Origin: JBDUDR01 sp040002845
Lineage (GTDB): Bacteria; Actinomycetota; Actinomycetes; Propionibacteriales; Nocardioidaceae
DNA length: 14,753 bases
Direction: 5' to 3'
Assembly (NCBI GenBank): GCA_040002845.1
Contig: JBDUDR010000059.1
Location: 1-14,753, forward strand
In this document: piece by piece, positions 1 through 7,053 of the stretch
Numbering within the stretch: the first letter of the stretch is position 1
How the letters are laid out: each line of letters begins with the position of its first letter
Notes under the pieces: model-generated
Told to the model about the DNA's origin: nothing
The model's database searches: none
Seen by the model: only the letters and a program-made list of their open reading frames with translations
Program-made: the position numbers and the translations under genes

Positions 1-1582
1 CGAGGTATCCAAGGGCTGTCAGCCGCTCCCTGGCCGCCGCCGAGCTGAGCCTGACCTCGTCGCCCGGCAGCCGGGCAACCGCCGCCAGTAGCGGCCGATA
101 GAACAGTTTCTCGTGCAACCGTCGGACCTCGCGGGCGTGCCGTCGCCAGGCTTCATCGAGCTCCCTCACCGGGTCCCGGGAGAACCCCAGAGACCGTCCC
201 AGCCGGCGCAGCGCCGTGGGTTCCTCCGGCACCACGTGAGTCCGGCGCAGCTGCCACAACTGGATACGGTGCTCCAGCGAGCGAAGGAACCGGTACGCCT
301 CACCCAGCGCGGCGCCGTCGTCTCGACCGACGTAACCGCCCGCCGTGAGGTCCTCGAGAGCCGTCAACGTGTTGCCGCTACGCAAGCCTTCGTCGGTCCG
401 GCCGTGGACGAGCTGCAACAGCTGGACGGCGAACTCGACATCCCGCAGCCCCCCCGGCCCGAGCTTGAGCTGTCGCGCGGCCTGGCCGTCGGGGATGTGC
501 GCGATCACACGCCGCCTCATCGCCTGAACATCTGAGACGAACCCATCTCGTTCAGACGCTGCCCACACCAGTGGCGCCACCGCGCGCGCGTACCGCTCGC
601 CGAGCTCGCGGTCCCCGGCGATCGGGCGTGCCTTGAGCAGAGCCTGGAACTCCCAGGTCTTGGCCCACCGCCCGTAATAGCCGAGGTGACTCGGCAGCGT
701 GCGCACCAATGGCCCCGAGCCGCCCTCAGGTCGAAGACCCGCGTCGACCGGCCAGATCGTTCCTTCCGCGGTGTGGTCCGAGCAGGCGCGCATCATCCCG
801 GCCGCCAGCCGCCCCCCGGCCCGCAACGCGGCCTCCTCGCGATCGGGATCCTTCGCCTCGGCGACGAACACAACGTCGACGTCGCTGACATAGTTGAGCT
901 CGCGCCCACCGCACTTGCCCAGTGCGATGACCGCCAGGCGCACATCCGCGGCGGGCTCGCCGAGCTGGCGCCGGCCGATCGCGAGTGCTGCCTCCAGGGT
1001 CGCTCCGGCCAGATCCGACAGCTCGGCAGCAACCTCGTCTACCGGCATGTTTTCGCTCAGGTCTCGGGCGGCGAGCATCAGCAGCCGACGTCGGTACGCG
1101 ATGCGCAGGTCGTCCTTGGCGGCCTCGACGGACCCGGCGGCGTGCGGCCGCTCATCGCCCGGGTCCGCCCCTACCAGCTCCAGTAGCTCCGCCCGTACCT
1201 CTTCCGCGGCGGGACCGGCCAGGCCCGGTTCGGAGTCCCACGCGTCCAGCCCGCGCAGGTCACGCCAGTTATTCGGATGCCGATCCAGGTGACGGGCAAG
1301 CGCATCGCTGGCACCCAGGACGGCGAACAAGCGAGCGCGGAACACCTCATCCGCCTCGATGGCCATCATCAGCTCCGCCAGCTCATCGACTGCATCTGCT
1401 TTCGTCGTCAGCCCGGCCAGGTTGGCCAGCGCGACGTCTGCGTCAGCGACCCTCACCAAGGTCGCGAGCACGTCCTGCGACAGGTCAGGGAGCGATGCCA
1501 GGTGCCTTCGTGCGCGATCGGGATCGCGGAATCCCAGCCTGGCGAGCCGCCCGGCATCGGTGACCACCCGCTCCGAGCTCAC
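1..1582 (-). CDS. glnE: Glutamine synthetase adenylyltransferase/deadenylylase, N-terminal part (runs off left edge)
   Basis: GlnE adds AMP to, and removes it from, a tyrosine of type I-beta glutamine synthetase in the cytoplasm, tuning nitrogen assimilation. The window holds 527 codons of a protein normally about 950-1000 residues long, so the deadenylylase half and the linker are present and most of the adenylyltransferase half lies outside. The N-terminus reads as family-typical (GFRDPDRARRHLASL near residue 20, then LFAVLGASDALARHLDRHP near residue 90). The nucleotidyltransferase signature LGKCGGRELNYVSDVDVVF lies at residues 221-239, with D234 and D236 as the metal-binding DxD pair. LHEKLFYRPLL begins at residue 489, confirming one open frame to the edge. 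The GTG start overlaps the TGA of the upstream amidotransferase gene in a GTGA arrangement, implying translational coupling. A second GTG lies 9 nt upstream. Confidence 0.95.
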   Translation of the reverse strand, partial: MSSERVVTDAGRLARLGFRDPDRARRHLASLPDLSQDVLATLVRVADADVALANLAGLTTKADAVDELAELMMAIEADEVFRARLFAVLGASDALARHLDRHPNNWRDLRGLDAWDSEPGLAGPAAEEVRAELLELVGADPGDERPHAAGSVEAAKDDLRIAYRRRLLMLAARDLSENMPVDEVAAELSDLAGATLEAALAIGRRQLGEPAADVRLAVIALGKCGGRELNYVSDVDVVFVAEAKDPDREEAALRAGGRLAAGMMRACSDHTAEGTIWPVDAGLRPEGGSGPLVRTLPSHLGYYGRWAKTWEFQALLKARPIAGDRELGERYARAVAPLVWAASERDGFVSDVQAMRRRVIAHIPDGQAARQLKLGPGGLRDVEFAVQLLQLVHGRTDEGLRSGNTLTALEDLTAGGYVGRDDGAALGEAYRFLRSLEHRIQLWQLRRTHVVPEEPTALRRLGRSLGFSRDPVRELDEAWRRHAREVRRLHEKLFYRPLLAAVARLPGDEVRLSSAAARERLTALGYL

Positions 1583-2298
1583 TGCGCGCACACCAGCGTG
1601 GCGAACGAGCTGGCCAACGCGCTCCAGGTGTCCTGCAGGGTCGATTCGTGCACGCGTACCGCTTCGACGACCTCATCCAGGTCGGGTCGGGAGACTGTTG
1701 ACTGCTCTTCGTCAGCCCAGGTTCGGGCCAGGCTGGGCGACACTTCTGGATGGAACTGGACCCCCCACAGCCGCTCCGCCAGGCGCAACGCCTGGATCTC
1801 GCCCGTGTCGGCGCGCGCCAGCACGTGGCCTGTCTCGGGAACCTGGGTGACCAGGTCGTGGTTCCAGTAGACCGCAACCGCCGGCCCCTCGCTGACCCGT
1901 CCGAACAGCGGGTCGTCAGCGGCCGCCGGGAGCCAGTCAACGGACAGCACCCCGATCTGCTGACCCTGGGGATTGACCTCAACGGAGCCGCCCAGAGCGG
2001 ATACTGCGAGTTGATGGCCGAGGCAGATCCCGAGGGTCGGCAGGTCGCGCTCCGCGGCTCGCACGATGAGCTCTTGGGTCGGGCTCAGCCACGGATGCTT
2101 GCCGGTGTCGTGCGCGCCCATCGAGCCGCCCATCACGAGTAGCCCGTCCACCTCGCGCAGCGACTCGGGCAATGCGTCACCCTGGTACGGGCGTCGCACC
2201 TCGAGGGTGATGCCTAACCGCTGCAGCCAGTCGCCGAACCACGCAGGCGGGCAGGTCACCTGGTGCTCGACGACCAGGACGACGGGAGACGCACTCAC
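1579..2298 (-). CDS. Class I glutamine amidotransferase (GMP synthase-like domain)
   Basis: This 239-residue cytoplasmic protein is a stand-alone class I glutamine amidotransferase, which hydrolyses glutamine or a related gamma-glutamyl compound. The nucleophile elbow GICLGHQ puts the catalytic Cys at about residue 92, and QFHPEV gives His183 and Glu185, completing the Cys-His-Glu triad. There is no fused synthase domain, so the acceptor is unknown. Candidates are a separate synthetase partner or gamma-glutamyl hydrolysis of the PuuD type. The frame is open upstream to 2697, but that part overlaps another gene and does not look like the family. GTG at 2298 is chosen because the protein then begins directly at the first beta strand (VVLVVEHQ), and a TAGTCT box sits 7 nt upstream of it. 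Its stop overlaps the glnE start, so it is the first gene of a two-gene operon. Placement beside glnE and glnA2 suggests glutamine or gamma-glutamyl metabolism. Confidence 0.9.
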   Translation of the reverse strand: MSASPVVLVVEHQVTCPPAWFGDWLQRLGITLEVRRPYQGDALPESLREVDGLLVMGGSMGAHDTGKHPWLSPTQELIVRAAERDLPTLGICLGHQLAVSALGGSVEVNPQGQQIGVLSVDWLPAAADDPLFGRVSEGPAVAVYWNHDLVTQVPETGHVLARADTGEIQALRLAERLWGVQFHPEVSPSLARTWADEEQSTVSRPDLDEVVEAVRVHESTLQDTWSALASSFATLVCAQ

Positions 2299-2305
2299 AG
2301 CCGCG

Positions 2306-2311
2306 AGACTA
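2306..2311 (-). promoter_or_regulatory. -10 box, probable leaderless promoter of the amidotransferase-glnE operon
   Basis: TAGTCT on the minus strand lies 7 nt before the GTG start codon, the spacing expected if transcription begins at or next to the start codon. There is no good Shine-Dalgarno sequence (only GCTGGG further upstream), which agrees with a leaderless mRNA. I see no convincing -35 hexamer. Prediction only. Confidence 0.45.
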
Positions 2312-2346
2312 CCCAGCGGCGGCGGTGGCGATGAACACGATTGGCC

Positions 2347-2352
2347 TATCGT
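2347..2352 (+). promoter_or_regulatory. -10-like box upstream of the DHFR-like pseudogene
   Basis: TATCGT lies about 34 nt before the ATG at 2387, leaving room for a short leader that contains the ribosome site GAAGGGAG (2373-2380). If real, the broken gene still has its expression signals, which suggests recent inactivation. No clear -35 hexamer is visible. Confidence 0.3.
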
Positions 2353-2386
2353 CGTGACCCAGCGGAGCACTTGAAGGGAGTCAGCA

Positions 2387-2826
2387 ATGGGCAAGGTCGT
2401 CGTGGATCTCACCGACCTTCCTCTCGGCCGGGGCGGAGAGCGTTTGTTCACGTGGATGACCGCCGGGCCGGAATCGAATCGAGTCGAGAATCGACTCACG
2501 CCACCGGACGCGAGCAAGGTAGTGGTCGACGAGTGGATGACCGACTGCGGCGCCATCATCAGTGGCCGCCGCACATTCGACATCGCCAACGGGTGGAAGG
2601 ATGGCCATCCGATCGACGTGCCGATCTTCGTCGTCACGCACCGGGCGCCGACGCACGGCGAATGGAGCCCGCGTGTCTCGTTCGTGACAGACGGCATCGA
2701 ACGTGCACTCGAACTGGCTCAGGAAGCCGCCGGTGACCTGAAGGTGTCGGTGTCCGCGGCGGATACGGCCCAGCAACTGAGTCGGAGGGCATCACCCATC
2801 TGCGCTACCGCGTTGTGCGCGATTGA
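2387..2826 (+). pseudogene. Dihydrofolate reductase-like (RibD C-terminal domain) gene, internally deleted and frameshifted
   Basis: Intact relatives are about 180-220 residue cytoplasmic proteins of the DHFR/RibD-C fold, mostly of unknown substrate. The start is well supported (GAAGGGAG, then ATG). The protein opens MGKVVVDLTD and passes straight to PLGRGGERLF, whereas relatives have a further loop of about 16 residues with an S-x-D-G motif between these, so an in-frame deletion is inferred. The core follows: ISGRRTFDIANGW (about 58-70), VPIFVVTHRAP (78-88) and ADTAQQ (125-130). After codon 130 the family sequence stops. The usual C-terminal ending resumes in another frame at 2779-2826 as ESEGITHLRYRVVRD plus TGA. 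The missing stretch (roughly 50 codons: the L-V-D-E-L and L-L-G-x-G region) and the frame change point to a second deletion of length not divisible by three. Without it the original frame runs on to 2896, into the opposite-strand glnA2. Confidence 0.75.
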
Positions 2827-2835
2827 CGAGTCCCC

Positions 2836-2878
2836 AGGTCTGACGGGAGCGCGCTGCCCGGACCTAGAGGACGGGCAG
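2836..2878. terminator. Overlapping hairpins between the convergent DHFR-like pseudogene and glnA2
   Basis: Two mutually exclusive stems are visible. In the first, AGGTC (2836-2840) and CGGG (2844-2847) pair with CCCG (2857-2860) and GACCT (2861-2865), with a three-base bulge and a 9-nt loop. In the second, CTGCCCG (2854-2860) pairs with CGGGCAG (2872-2878) across an 11-nt loop. Both straddle the glnA2 stop codon (2864-2866). There is no T-run on either strand, as is common in actinobacteria. Confidence 0.5.
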
Positions 2879-4201
2879 CATCCTCGACCGTTCTAACGGC
2901 GTCACCTCGCGGCGGTACTCGTCCCACTCCGCCCGCTTGTTTCGGAGGAAGAAGTCGTAGACGTGTTCACCGAGGGTCTCTGCGACCAGCTCACTTCGTT
3001 CCATGACGGCGACCGCCTCGTCGAGACTGCGCGGCAGCGGGTCGATGCCCATGGCCCGCCGCTCCCGGTCCGTGAGGGACCAGACGTCGTCCTCGGCGCC
3101 CACCGGCAGTTCGTACCCCTCCTCGATGCCCGTAAGACCGGCGGCGAGCATGAGGGCGAAGCAGAGGTACGGGTTGCAGGCCGAGTCCAGGGACCTGATC
3201 TCGATGCGGGTCGACTGGGCCTTGGTCGGTTTGTACATAGGGACCCGGATCAGGGCCGACCGGTTGTTGTGCCCCCAGCAGATGTACGAGGGGGCTTCCC
3301 CGCCTCCGGCCAGCCGTTTGTAGGAGTTGACCCATTGGTTCGTCACCGCGGTGATCTCGGCCGCATGCCGTAGCAGACCCGCGATGAACGCCCGCCCGAT
3401 CTTGCTCAGGTGATAGTCGGAGCCGGCTTCGAAGAACACGTTGCGTTCGCCCTCGAACAGCGACATGTGCGTGTGCATCGCCGACCCGGGGTGCTTTGTG
3501 AACGGCTTGGGCATGAACGACGCGTTGATCCCCTGGGTCAGCGCCACCTCCTTGACCACGACCCGGAAGGTCATGATGTTGTCCGCGGTGGACAGTGCAT
3601 CCGCATATCTCAGGTCGATCTCCTGCTGACCCGGGCCTCCCTCGTGATGGCTGAACTCCACCGAGATCCCCATCGACTCCAGCATCGTTATCGCCTCGCG
3701 GCGGAAGTCGTTGCCGAGCACCTGAGCCGTGTGGTCGAAGTAGCCGCTTCGGTCTACTGGAGTCGGCTGACGTCCACCGGACGGAGTGTCCTTGAACAGG
3801 TAGAACTCGATCTCTGGATGCGTGTAGAAGGTGAACCCCTGGTCGGCCGCCTTGGACAGCGTGCGCTTGAGCGCGAACCTCGGATCGGCGTACGACGGGG
3901 ATCCGTCCGGCATCAAGATGTCGCAGAACATCCGCGCCGTGGCGGGCCCCTCACCACGCCACGGAAGGATCTGGAATGTCGACGGGTCGGGTTTTGCGAG
4001 CATATCGGCCTCGTAGACCCGGGCGAAGCCCTCGATCGCCGAGCCGTCGAAGCCGATGCCCTCGGAGAACGCCCCCTCCAGCTCGGCCGGGGCCACCGCG
4101 ACCGACTTCAGGAAACCCAGGACATCGGTGAACCATAGTCGTACAAACCGGACATCGCGCTCCTCGAGCGCACGCAGTACGAACTCTTCTTGCTTGCCCA
4201 T
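2864..4201 (-). CDS. glnA2: GlnA2-type glutamine synthetase family protein (type I-alpha-like)
   Basis: This 445-residue protein is a complete GS-fold ligase that condenses glutamate with an amine using ATP. Visible motifs are FVRLWFTDVLGFLKS near the N-terminus, GFDGSAIEGFARV from residue 50, PEIEFYLF with metal ligands E130 and E132, EFSHHEGGPGQQEIDLRY with E187 and E194, the nucleotide signature ending HPGSAMHTHMSLFEG (about 237-251), NSYKRL, and RIEIRS (E334, R336). Length and sequence track mycobacterial GlnA2 (Rv2222c). The adenylylation tyrosine of GlnA1 is replaced by Trp374 in EDDVWSLT, so GlnE should not modify it. Relatives in Streptomyces coelicolor have been reported as gamma-glutamylpolyamine synthetases, so glutamine synthesis is not certain. 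I prefer ATG at 4201 because it matches the homologous N-terminus (M-x-x-Q-x-E-F-V-L). An in-frame GTG at 4207 has a better-placed AGGCGG. Confidence 0.93.
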   Translation of the reverse strand: MGKQEEFVLRALEERDVRFVRLWFTDVLGFLKSVAVAPAELEGAFSEGIGFDGSAIEGFARVYEADMLAKPDPSTFQILPWRGEGPATARMFCDILMPDGSPSYADPRFALKRTLSKAADQGFTFYTHPEIEFYLFKDTPSGGRQPTPVDRSGYFDHTAQVLGNDFRREAITMLESMGISVEFSHHEGGPGQQEIDLRYADALSTADNIMTFRVVVKEVALTQGINASFMPKPFTKHPGSAMHTHMSLFEGERNVFFEAGSDYHLSKIGRAFIAGLLRHAAEITAVTNQWVNSYKRLAGGGEAPSYICWGHNNRSALIRVPMYKPTKAQSTRIEIRSLDSACNPYLCFALMLAAGLTGIEEGYELPVGAEDDVWSLTDRERRAMGIDPLPRSLDEAVAVMERSELVAETLGEHVYDFFLRNKRAEWDEYRREVTPLERSRMLPVL

Positions 4202-4207
4202 TCGCAC

Positions 4208-4213
4208 AGTGTG
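4208..4213 (-). promoter_or_regulatory. -10-like box before glnA2
   Basis: CACACT on the minus strand (one mismatch to TAnnnT) lies 6 nt before the ATG at 4201, which would give a leaderless glnA2 transcript. It overlaps the alternative GTG start at 4207, so use of this box would rule out that start. It also lies inside a perfect 5-bp inverted repeat, GCACA-n-TGTGC (4204-4214). Weak evidence. Confidence 0.25.
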
Positions 4214-4269
4214 CCCGCCTCGTGTTACGGGCTCGTTTCGGCGGCCGGAACCCGGGTTTCCGCACCCGT

Positions 4270-4275
4270 TAGGCT
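4270..4275 (+). promoter_or_regulatory. -10 box, probable leaderless promoter of nadE
   Basis: TAGGCT is followed by exactly 6 nt and then the GTG start at 4282, and there is no Shine-Dalgarno sequence, so the mRNA is probably leaderless. The -35 region holds GGAAC at 4247-4251, with 16 nt to GTT at 4268-4270. That would also fit a SigH/SigR-class ECF promoter (GGAA..GTT). The two readings overlap, and sequence alone cannot choose between them. Confidence 0.45.
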
Positions 4276-4281
4276 CATCAT

Positions 4282-6060
4282 GTGCCCCAGATCCGGCTTG
4301 CCCTGGCGCAGATCAACCCAACGGTCGGCGACCTCGAGTCCAACGCCGAGCTGGTCCTTGCCCGCACGCGTGAGGCGGCGGACCAGGGTGCTCACCTGGT
4401 GGTGTTTCCCGAGATGGCGCTGACGGGTTATCCGGTCGAGGATCTGGCGTTGCGGGCCTCGTTCGTCGCCGCGTCACGGTCTGCCATGCAGCGACTTGCC
4501 GTCCGAATCGCAGAACAGGACATGGGCCATCTGACCGTCGTCTGCGGCTACCTGGACCATGACTCCGACGGCGTTGACAAGGTGGGCGTGCCGAAGGGAT
4601 CGCCGCAGAACACCGCCGCGCTCGTCCACCAGGGTCAGGTGGTCGCGACCTACGCAAAGCACCATCTCCCGAACTACGGAGTGTTCGACGAGTTTCGCTA
4701 CTTCGTGCCCGGCCAGACGACGTGCGTGTCGCAGATCAACGGAGTCGATGTCGCGTTGTGCATCTGCGAGGACCTGTGGCAGGACGGGCCGGCCAGAGCC
4801 GCCAAGGCTGCCGGCGCAGGGTTGCTTCTTGTGATCAACGGGTCCCCGTACGAACGCAACAAGGACGATGTGCGCCTAGCCCTGTGCTCGGATCGGGCCC
4901 GCGAGGCCGGGTGCGCGCTGGCATACGTCAATCTCGTCGGTGGTCAGGACGAGCTGGTCTTCGACGGAGACTCCATCGTCGTCGACAGGCACGGGCAGCT
5001 GCTCGCACGTGGCCCTCAGTTCGAGGAGGGGCTCGTGATGGTTGATCTCGACCTCCCCGACGCGACACCCGTCGACCGGGTTGCCCTCGAGGGCGAGACC
5101 GGGTTGCGGGCCGATCACACCGTCATCGGCCGGGATCCGGTCGCCGCGTACCAACCGCTCCAACCAACGATCGCCGAGCGCCTCGACTACCAGGCCGAGG
5201 TATACGGCGCGATCGTGCTCGGTCTTCGTGACTACGTCCGCAAGAACGGCTTCACCAGCGTGCTGCTCGGTCTGTCCGGCGGCATCGACTCCACGCTGAC
5301 CGCCGCGATCGCGTGCGACGCCATCGGTGCGGCCAACGTGTACGGCGTGTCCAACCCGAGCGCGTACTCCAGCCAACACTCCATCGACGACGCAGCCGAG
5401 CTGGCTCGTCGCACCGGGCTCAACCTGCAGACGGTGTCGATTGCTCCGCTGGTCGACGTGGTCAACGCAGCCGTGCCGTTGGACGGGCTGGCGGCAGAGA
5501 ACCTGCAAGCGCGCATCCGCGCGGTGGTCTGGATGGGCCTGTCCAACCAGCACGGCCATCTCGTGCTGGCGTGCGGGAACAAGAGCGAGCTCGCCGTCGG
5601 CTACTCCACCATCTACGGCGACGCCGTCGGTGGCTTCGCACCTCTCAAGGACGTGCTCAAGACCCAGGTGTGGGACCTCGCCAGGTGGCGTAACGACGAA
5701 GCCAAGAGACGCGGCGAGACGCCCCCGATCCCGGAGAACACCATTGCGAAACCGCCCAGCGCCGAACTGAGCCCCGGACAGCTCGACAGCGATCTGCTGC
5801 CGGACTACCACCTGCTCGACGATCTGCTCGACGACTACATCGAGCGCGACCGGGGATCGGCTGAGCTGGTAGCCGATGGGTTCGACCGCGAGGTTGTCGA
5901 GCGGGTGTTGCGCATGGTCGACCACGCCGAGTACAAGCGACGGCAGTACCCGCCCGGCCCCAAGATCTCGGTACGCAACTTCGGTCGCGACCGGCGACTC
6001 CCAATCACCAACGCCTGGCGCGAGGTCGCGGGCGGAGGCCAGGAGGTGCTTGGCGGGTGA
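4282..6060 (+). CDS. nadE: Glutamine-dependent NAD+ synthetase
   Basis: This 592-residue cytosolic enzyme makes NAD+ from nicotinate adenine dinucleotide, ATP and glutamine-derived ammonia. The N-terminal nitrilase-like glutaminase domain (about 1-270) has the triad Glu44 (FPEMALTGYP), Lys126 (YAKHHLPNYGVFDE) and Cys162 (CICEDLW). The C-terminal synthetase domain has the PP-loop LSGGIDST (331-338), NPSAYSSQHSIDDA, ACGNKSELAVGYSTIYGD and the family-typical region KPPSAELSPGQLDSDLLP. It is shorter than the roughly 680-residue mycobacterial enzyme and closer to the compact bacterial form. The GTG start matches the usual onset (PQIRLALAQINPTVGD). The gene is divergent from glnA2. panB follows on the same strand after 105 nt, so a shared transcript is plausible, with panB keeping its own ribosome site. 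Confidence 0.96.
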   Translation: MPQIRLALAQINPTVGDLESNAELVLARTREAADQGAHLVVFPEMALTGYPVEDLALRASFVAASRSAMQRLAVRIAEQDMGHLTVVCGYLDHDSDGVDKVGVPKGSPQNTAALVHQGQVVATYAKHHLPNYGVFDEFRYFVPGQTTCVSQINGVDVALCICEDLWQDGPARAAKAAGAGLLLVINGSPYERNKDDVRLALCSDRAREAGCALAYVNLVGGQDELVFDGDSIVVDRHGQLLARGPQFEEGLVMVDLDLPDATPVDRVALEGETGLRADHTVIGRDPVAAYQPLQPTIAERLDYQAEVYGAIVLGLRDYVRKNGFTSVLLGLSGGIDSTLTAAIACDAIGAANVYGVSNPSAYSSQHSIDDAAELARRTGLNLQTVSIAPLVDVVNAAVPLDGLAAENLQARIRAVVWMGLSNQHGHLVLACGNKSELAVGYSTIYGDAVGGFAPLKDVLKTQVWDLARWRNDEAKRRGETPPIPENTIAKPPSAELSPGQLDSDLLPDYHLLDDLLDDYIERDRGSAELVADGFDREVVERVLRMVDHAEYKRRQYPPGPKISVRNFGRDRRLPITNAWREVAGGGQEVLGG

Positions 6061-6165
6061 CCGACGAGACACCGCCCAGCCATCGCATCCCGGGCCGGTC
6101 CGGAGCAGACTTGAGGAGGACGGGGACTCCATCAGGGAGCCTCGATCGGGTCCGAGGAGAACACC

Positions 6166-7032
6166 ATGGGCGAGACGTCGGCACCGCAGGGCAGCGGTCC
6201 GAGCCGGCCGGATGAGCCGAAAACCAGCGCAGCGGTGCCACGCAAGATCCGGATTCATCATCTTCGCGAGATGAAAGAGCGTGGCGAGCGATGGGCGATG
6301 CTGACGGCCTACGAGCAGTACGCCGCACAGACCTTTGACGAGGCTGGCATCCCAGTGCTGTTGGTCGGCGACTCCGCCTCCAACAACGTCTACGGCAACG
6401 AGACCTCCCTTCCGGTGACGGTCGACGAGCTGATCCCGTTGGTCCGCGCTGTGACGCGGTCGACGCAGCGGGCGCTGATCGTCGCGGATCTGCCGTTCGG
6501 TTCCTACCAGGAGTCTCCGACACAGGCACTCCGCACGTCGGTGCGGTTCATGAAGGAGGCGAACGCACACGCGGTGAAGCTCGAGGGCGGCCTGGCAATG
6601 GTCGCGCAGGTCGAGAAGTTGGTTACCTCAGGGATTCCCGTGATGGCGCACATCGGTTTCACGCCGCAGTCCGAGCATGAGCTGGGGGGTTATCGCGTCC
6701 AGGGGCGAGGTGACGCCGGCGGTGGGTTGCTCGAGTCCGCGGAAGCGCTCGAGTCCGTGGGGGCGTTCGCCCTGGTGATGGAGATGGTCCCCGGCGATGT
6801 CGCGGAACAGATCACAAAGTCACTCCCGATCCCGACCATCGGCATCGGCGCCGGGCCGCACTGCGATGCACAGGTACTCGTCTGGCAGGACATGGCGGGG
6901 ATGCGGACCGGGCGACTGGCCCGTTTCGTCAAGCAGTACGCGGACCTGCACGGCGTGCTGCTAGACGCAGCCAGGCAGTTTGCCAGTGAGGTGTCGGACG
7001 GGACCTTCCCGTCCGAAGAGCACACGTTCTGA
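6166..7032 (+). CDS. panB: 3-methyl-2-oxobutanoate hydroxymethyltransferase (ketopantoate hydroxymethyltransferase)
   Basis: PanB transfers a one-carbon unit from methylenetetrahydrofolate to 2-oxoisovalerate, giving ketopantoate for pantothenate and CoA. The 288-residue protein has a polar N-terminal tail of about 25 residues before the conserved barrel. Motifs are LTAYEQYAAQTFDEAG (46-61), VGDSASNNVYG with Mg-binding D69, ADLPFGSYQESP with D108, KLEGG with E140, VMAHIGFTPQS, ALVMEMVP with the catalytic-type E206, and TIGIGAGPHCDAQVLVWQD (224-242). AGGAG precedes the ATG at suitable spacing, so this gene is conventionally translated, unlike nadE. It faces npdG tail to tail with 21 nt between the stops. 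I see no strong hairpin in that gap. Confidence 0.96.
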   Translation: MGETSAPQGSGPSRPDEPKTSAAVPRKIRIHHLREMKERGERWAMLTAYEQYAAQTFDEAGIPVLLVGDSASNNVYGNETSLPVTVDELIPLVRAVTRSTQRALIVADLPFGSYQESPTQALRTSVRFMKEANAHAVKLEGGLAMVAQVEKLVTSGIPVMAHIGFTPQSEHELGGYRVQGRGDAGGGLLESAEALESVGAFALVMEMVPGDVAEQITKSLPIPTIGIGAGPHCDAQVLVWQDMAGMRTGRLARFVKQYADLHGVLLDAARQFASEVSDGTFPSEEHTF

Positions 7033-7053
7033 TCCGCGACGCCGCCTCCGCGA

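Noticed and set aside
2299..2697. 133-codon N-terminal extension of the amidotransferase
   Set aside because: It is antisense to the DHFR-like gene and its promoter, and the amidotransferase fold begins at the GTG at 2298.
2827..2896. C-terminal tail of the DHFR-like frame running into glnA2
   Set aside because: The tail arises from the frame change. The true family ending is in another frame and stops at 2826, and the tail lies opposite the glnA2 C-terminus.
4204..4214. Perfect 11-nt inverted repeat GCACA-n-TGTGC over the glnA2 start as a regulator operator
   Set aside because: The arms are only 5 bp and match no nitrogen-regulator box (GlnR, AmtR) that I can recognise, so it is mentioned only with the promoter.
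6061..6165. Separate promoter or riboswitch for panB in the nadE-panB gap
   Set aside because: No TAnnnT with a matching -35 and no stable conserved-looking fold were seen. Only the AGGAG ribosome site is clear.
4876..6570. 564-codon open frame on the minus strand opposite nadE and panB
   Set aside because: It is antisense to two confidently identified enzymes, shows no recognisable motif, and long mirror frames are expected in very GC-rich coding DNA.
7033..7053. Terminator between panB and npdG
   Set aside because: The 21-nt gap has no stem of useful length. Termination may lie inside either gene's end, but I cannot show it.
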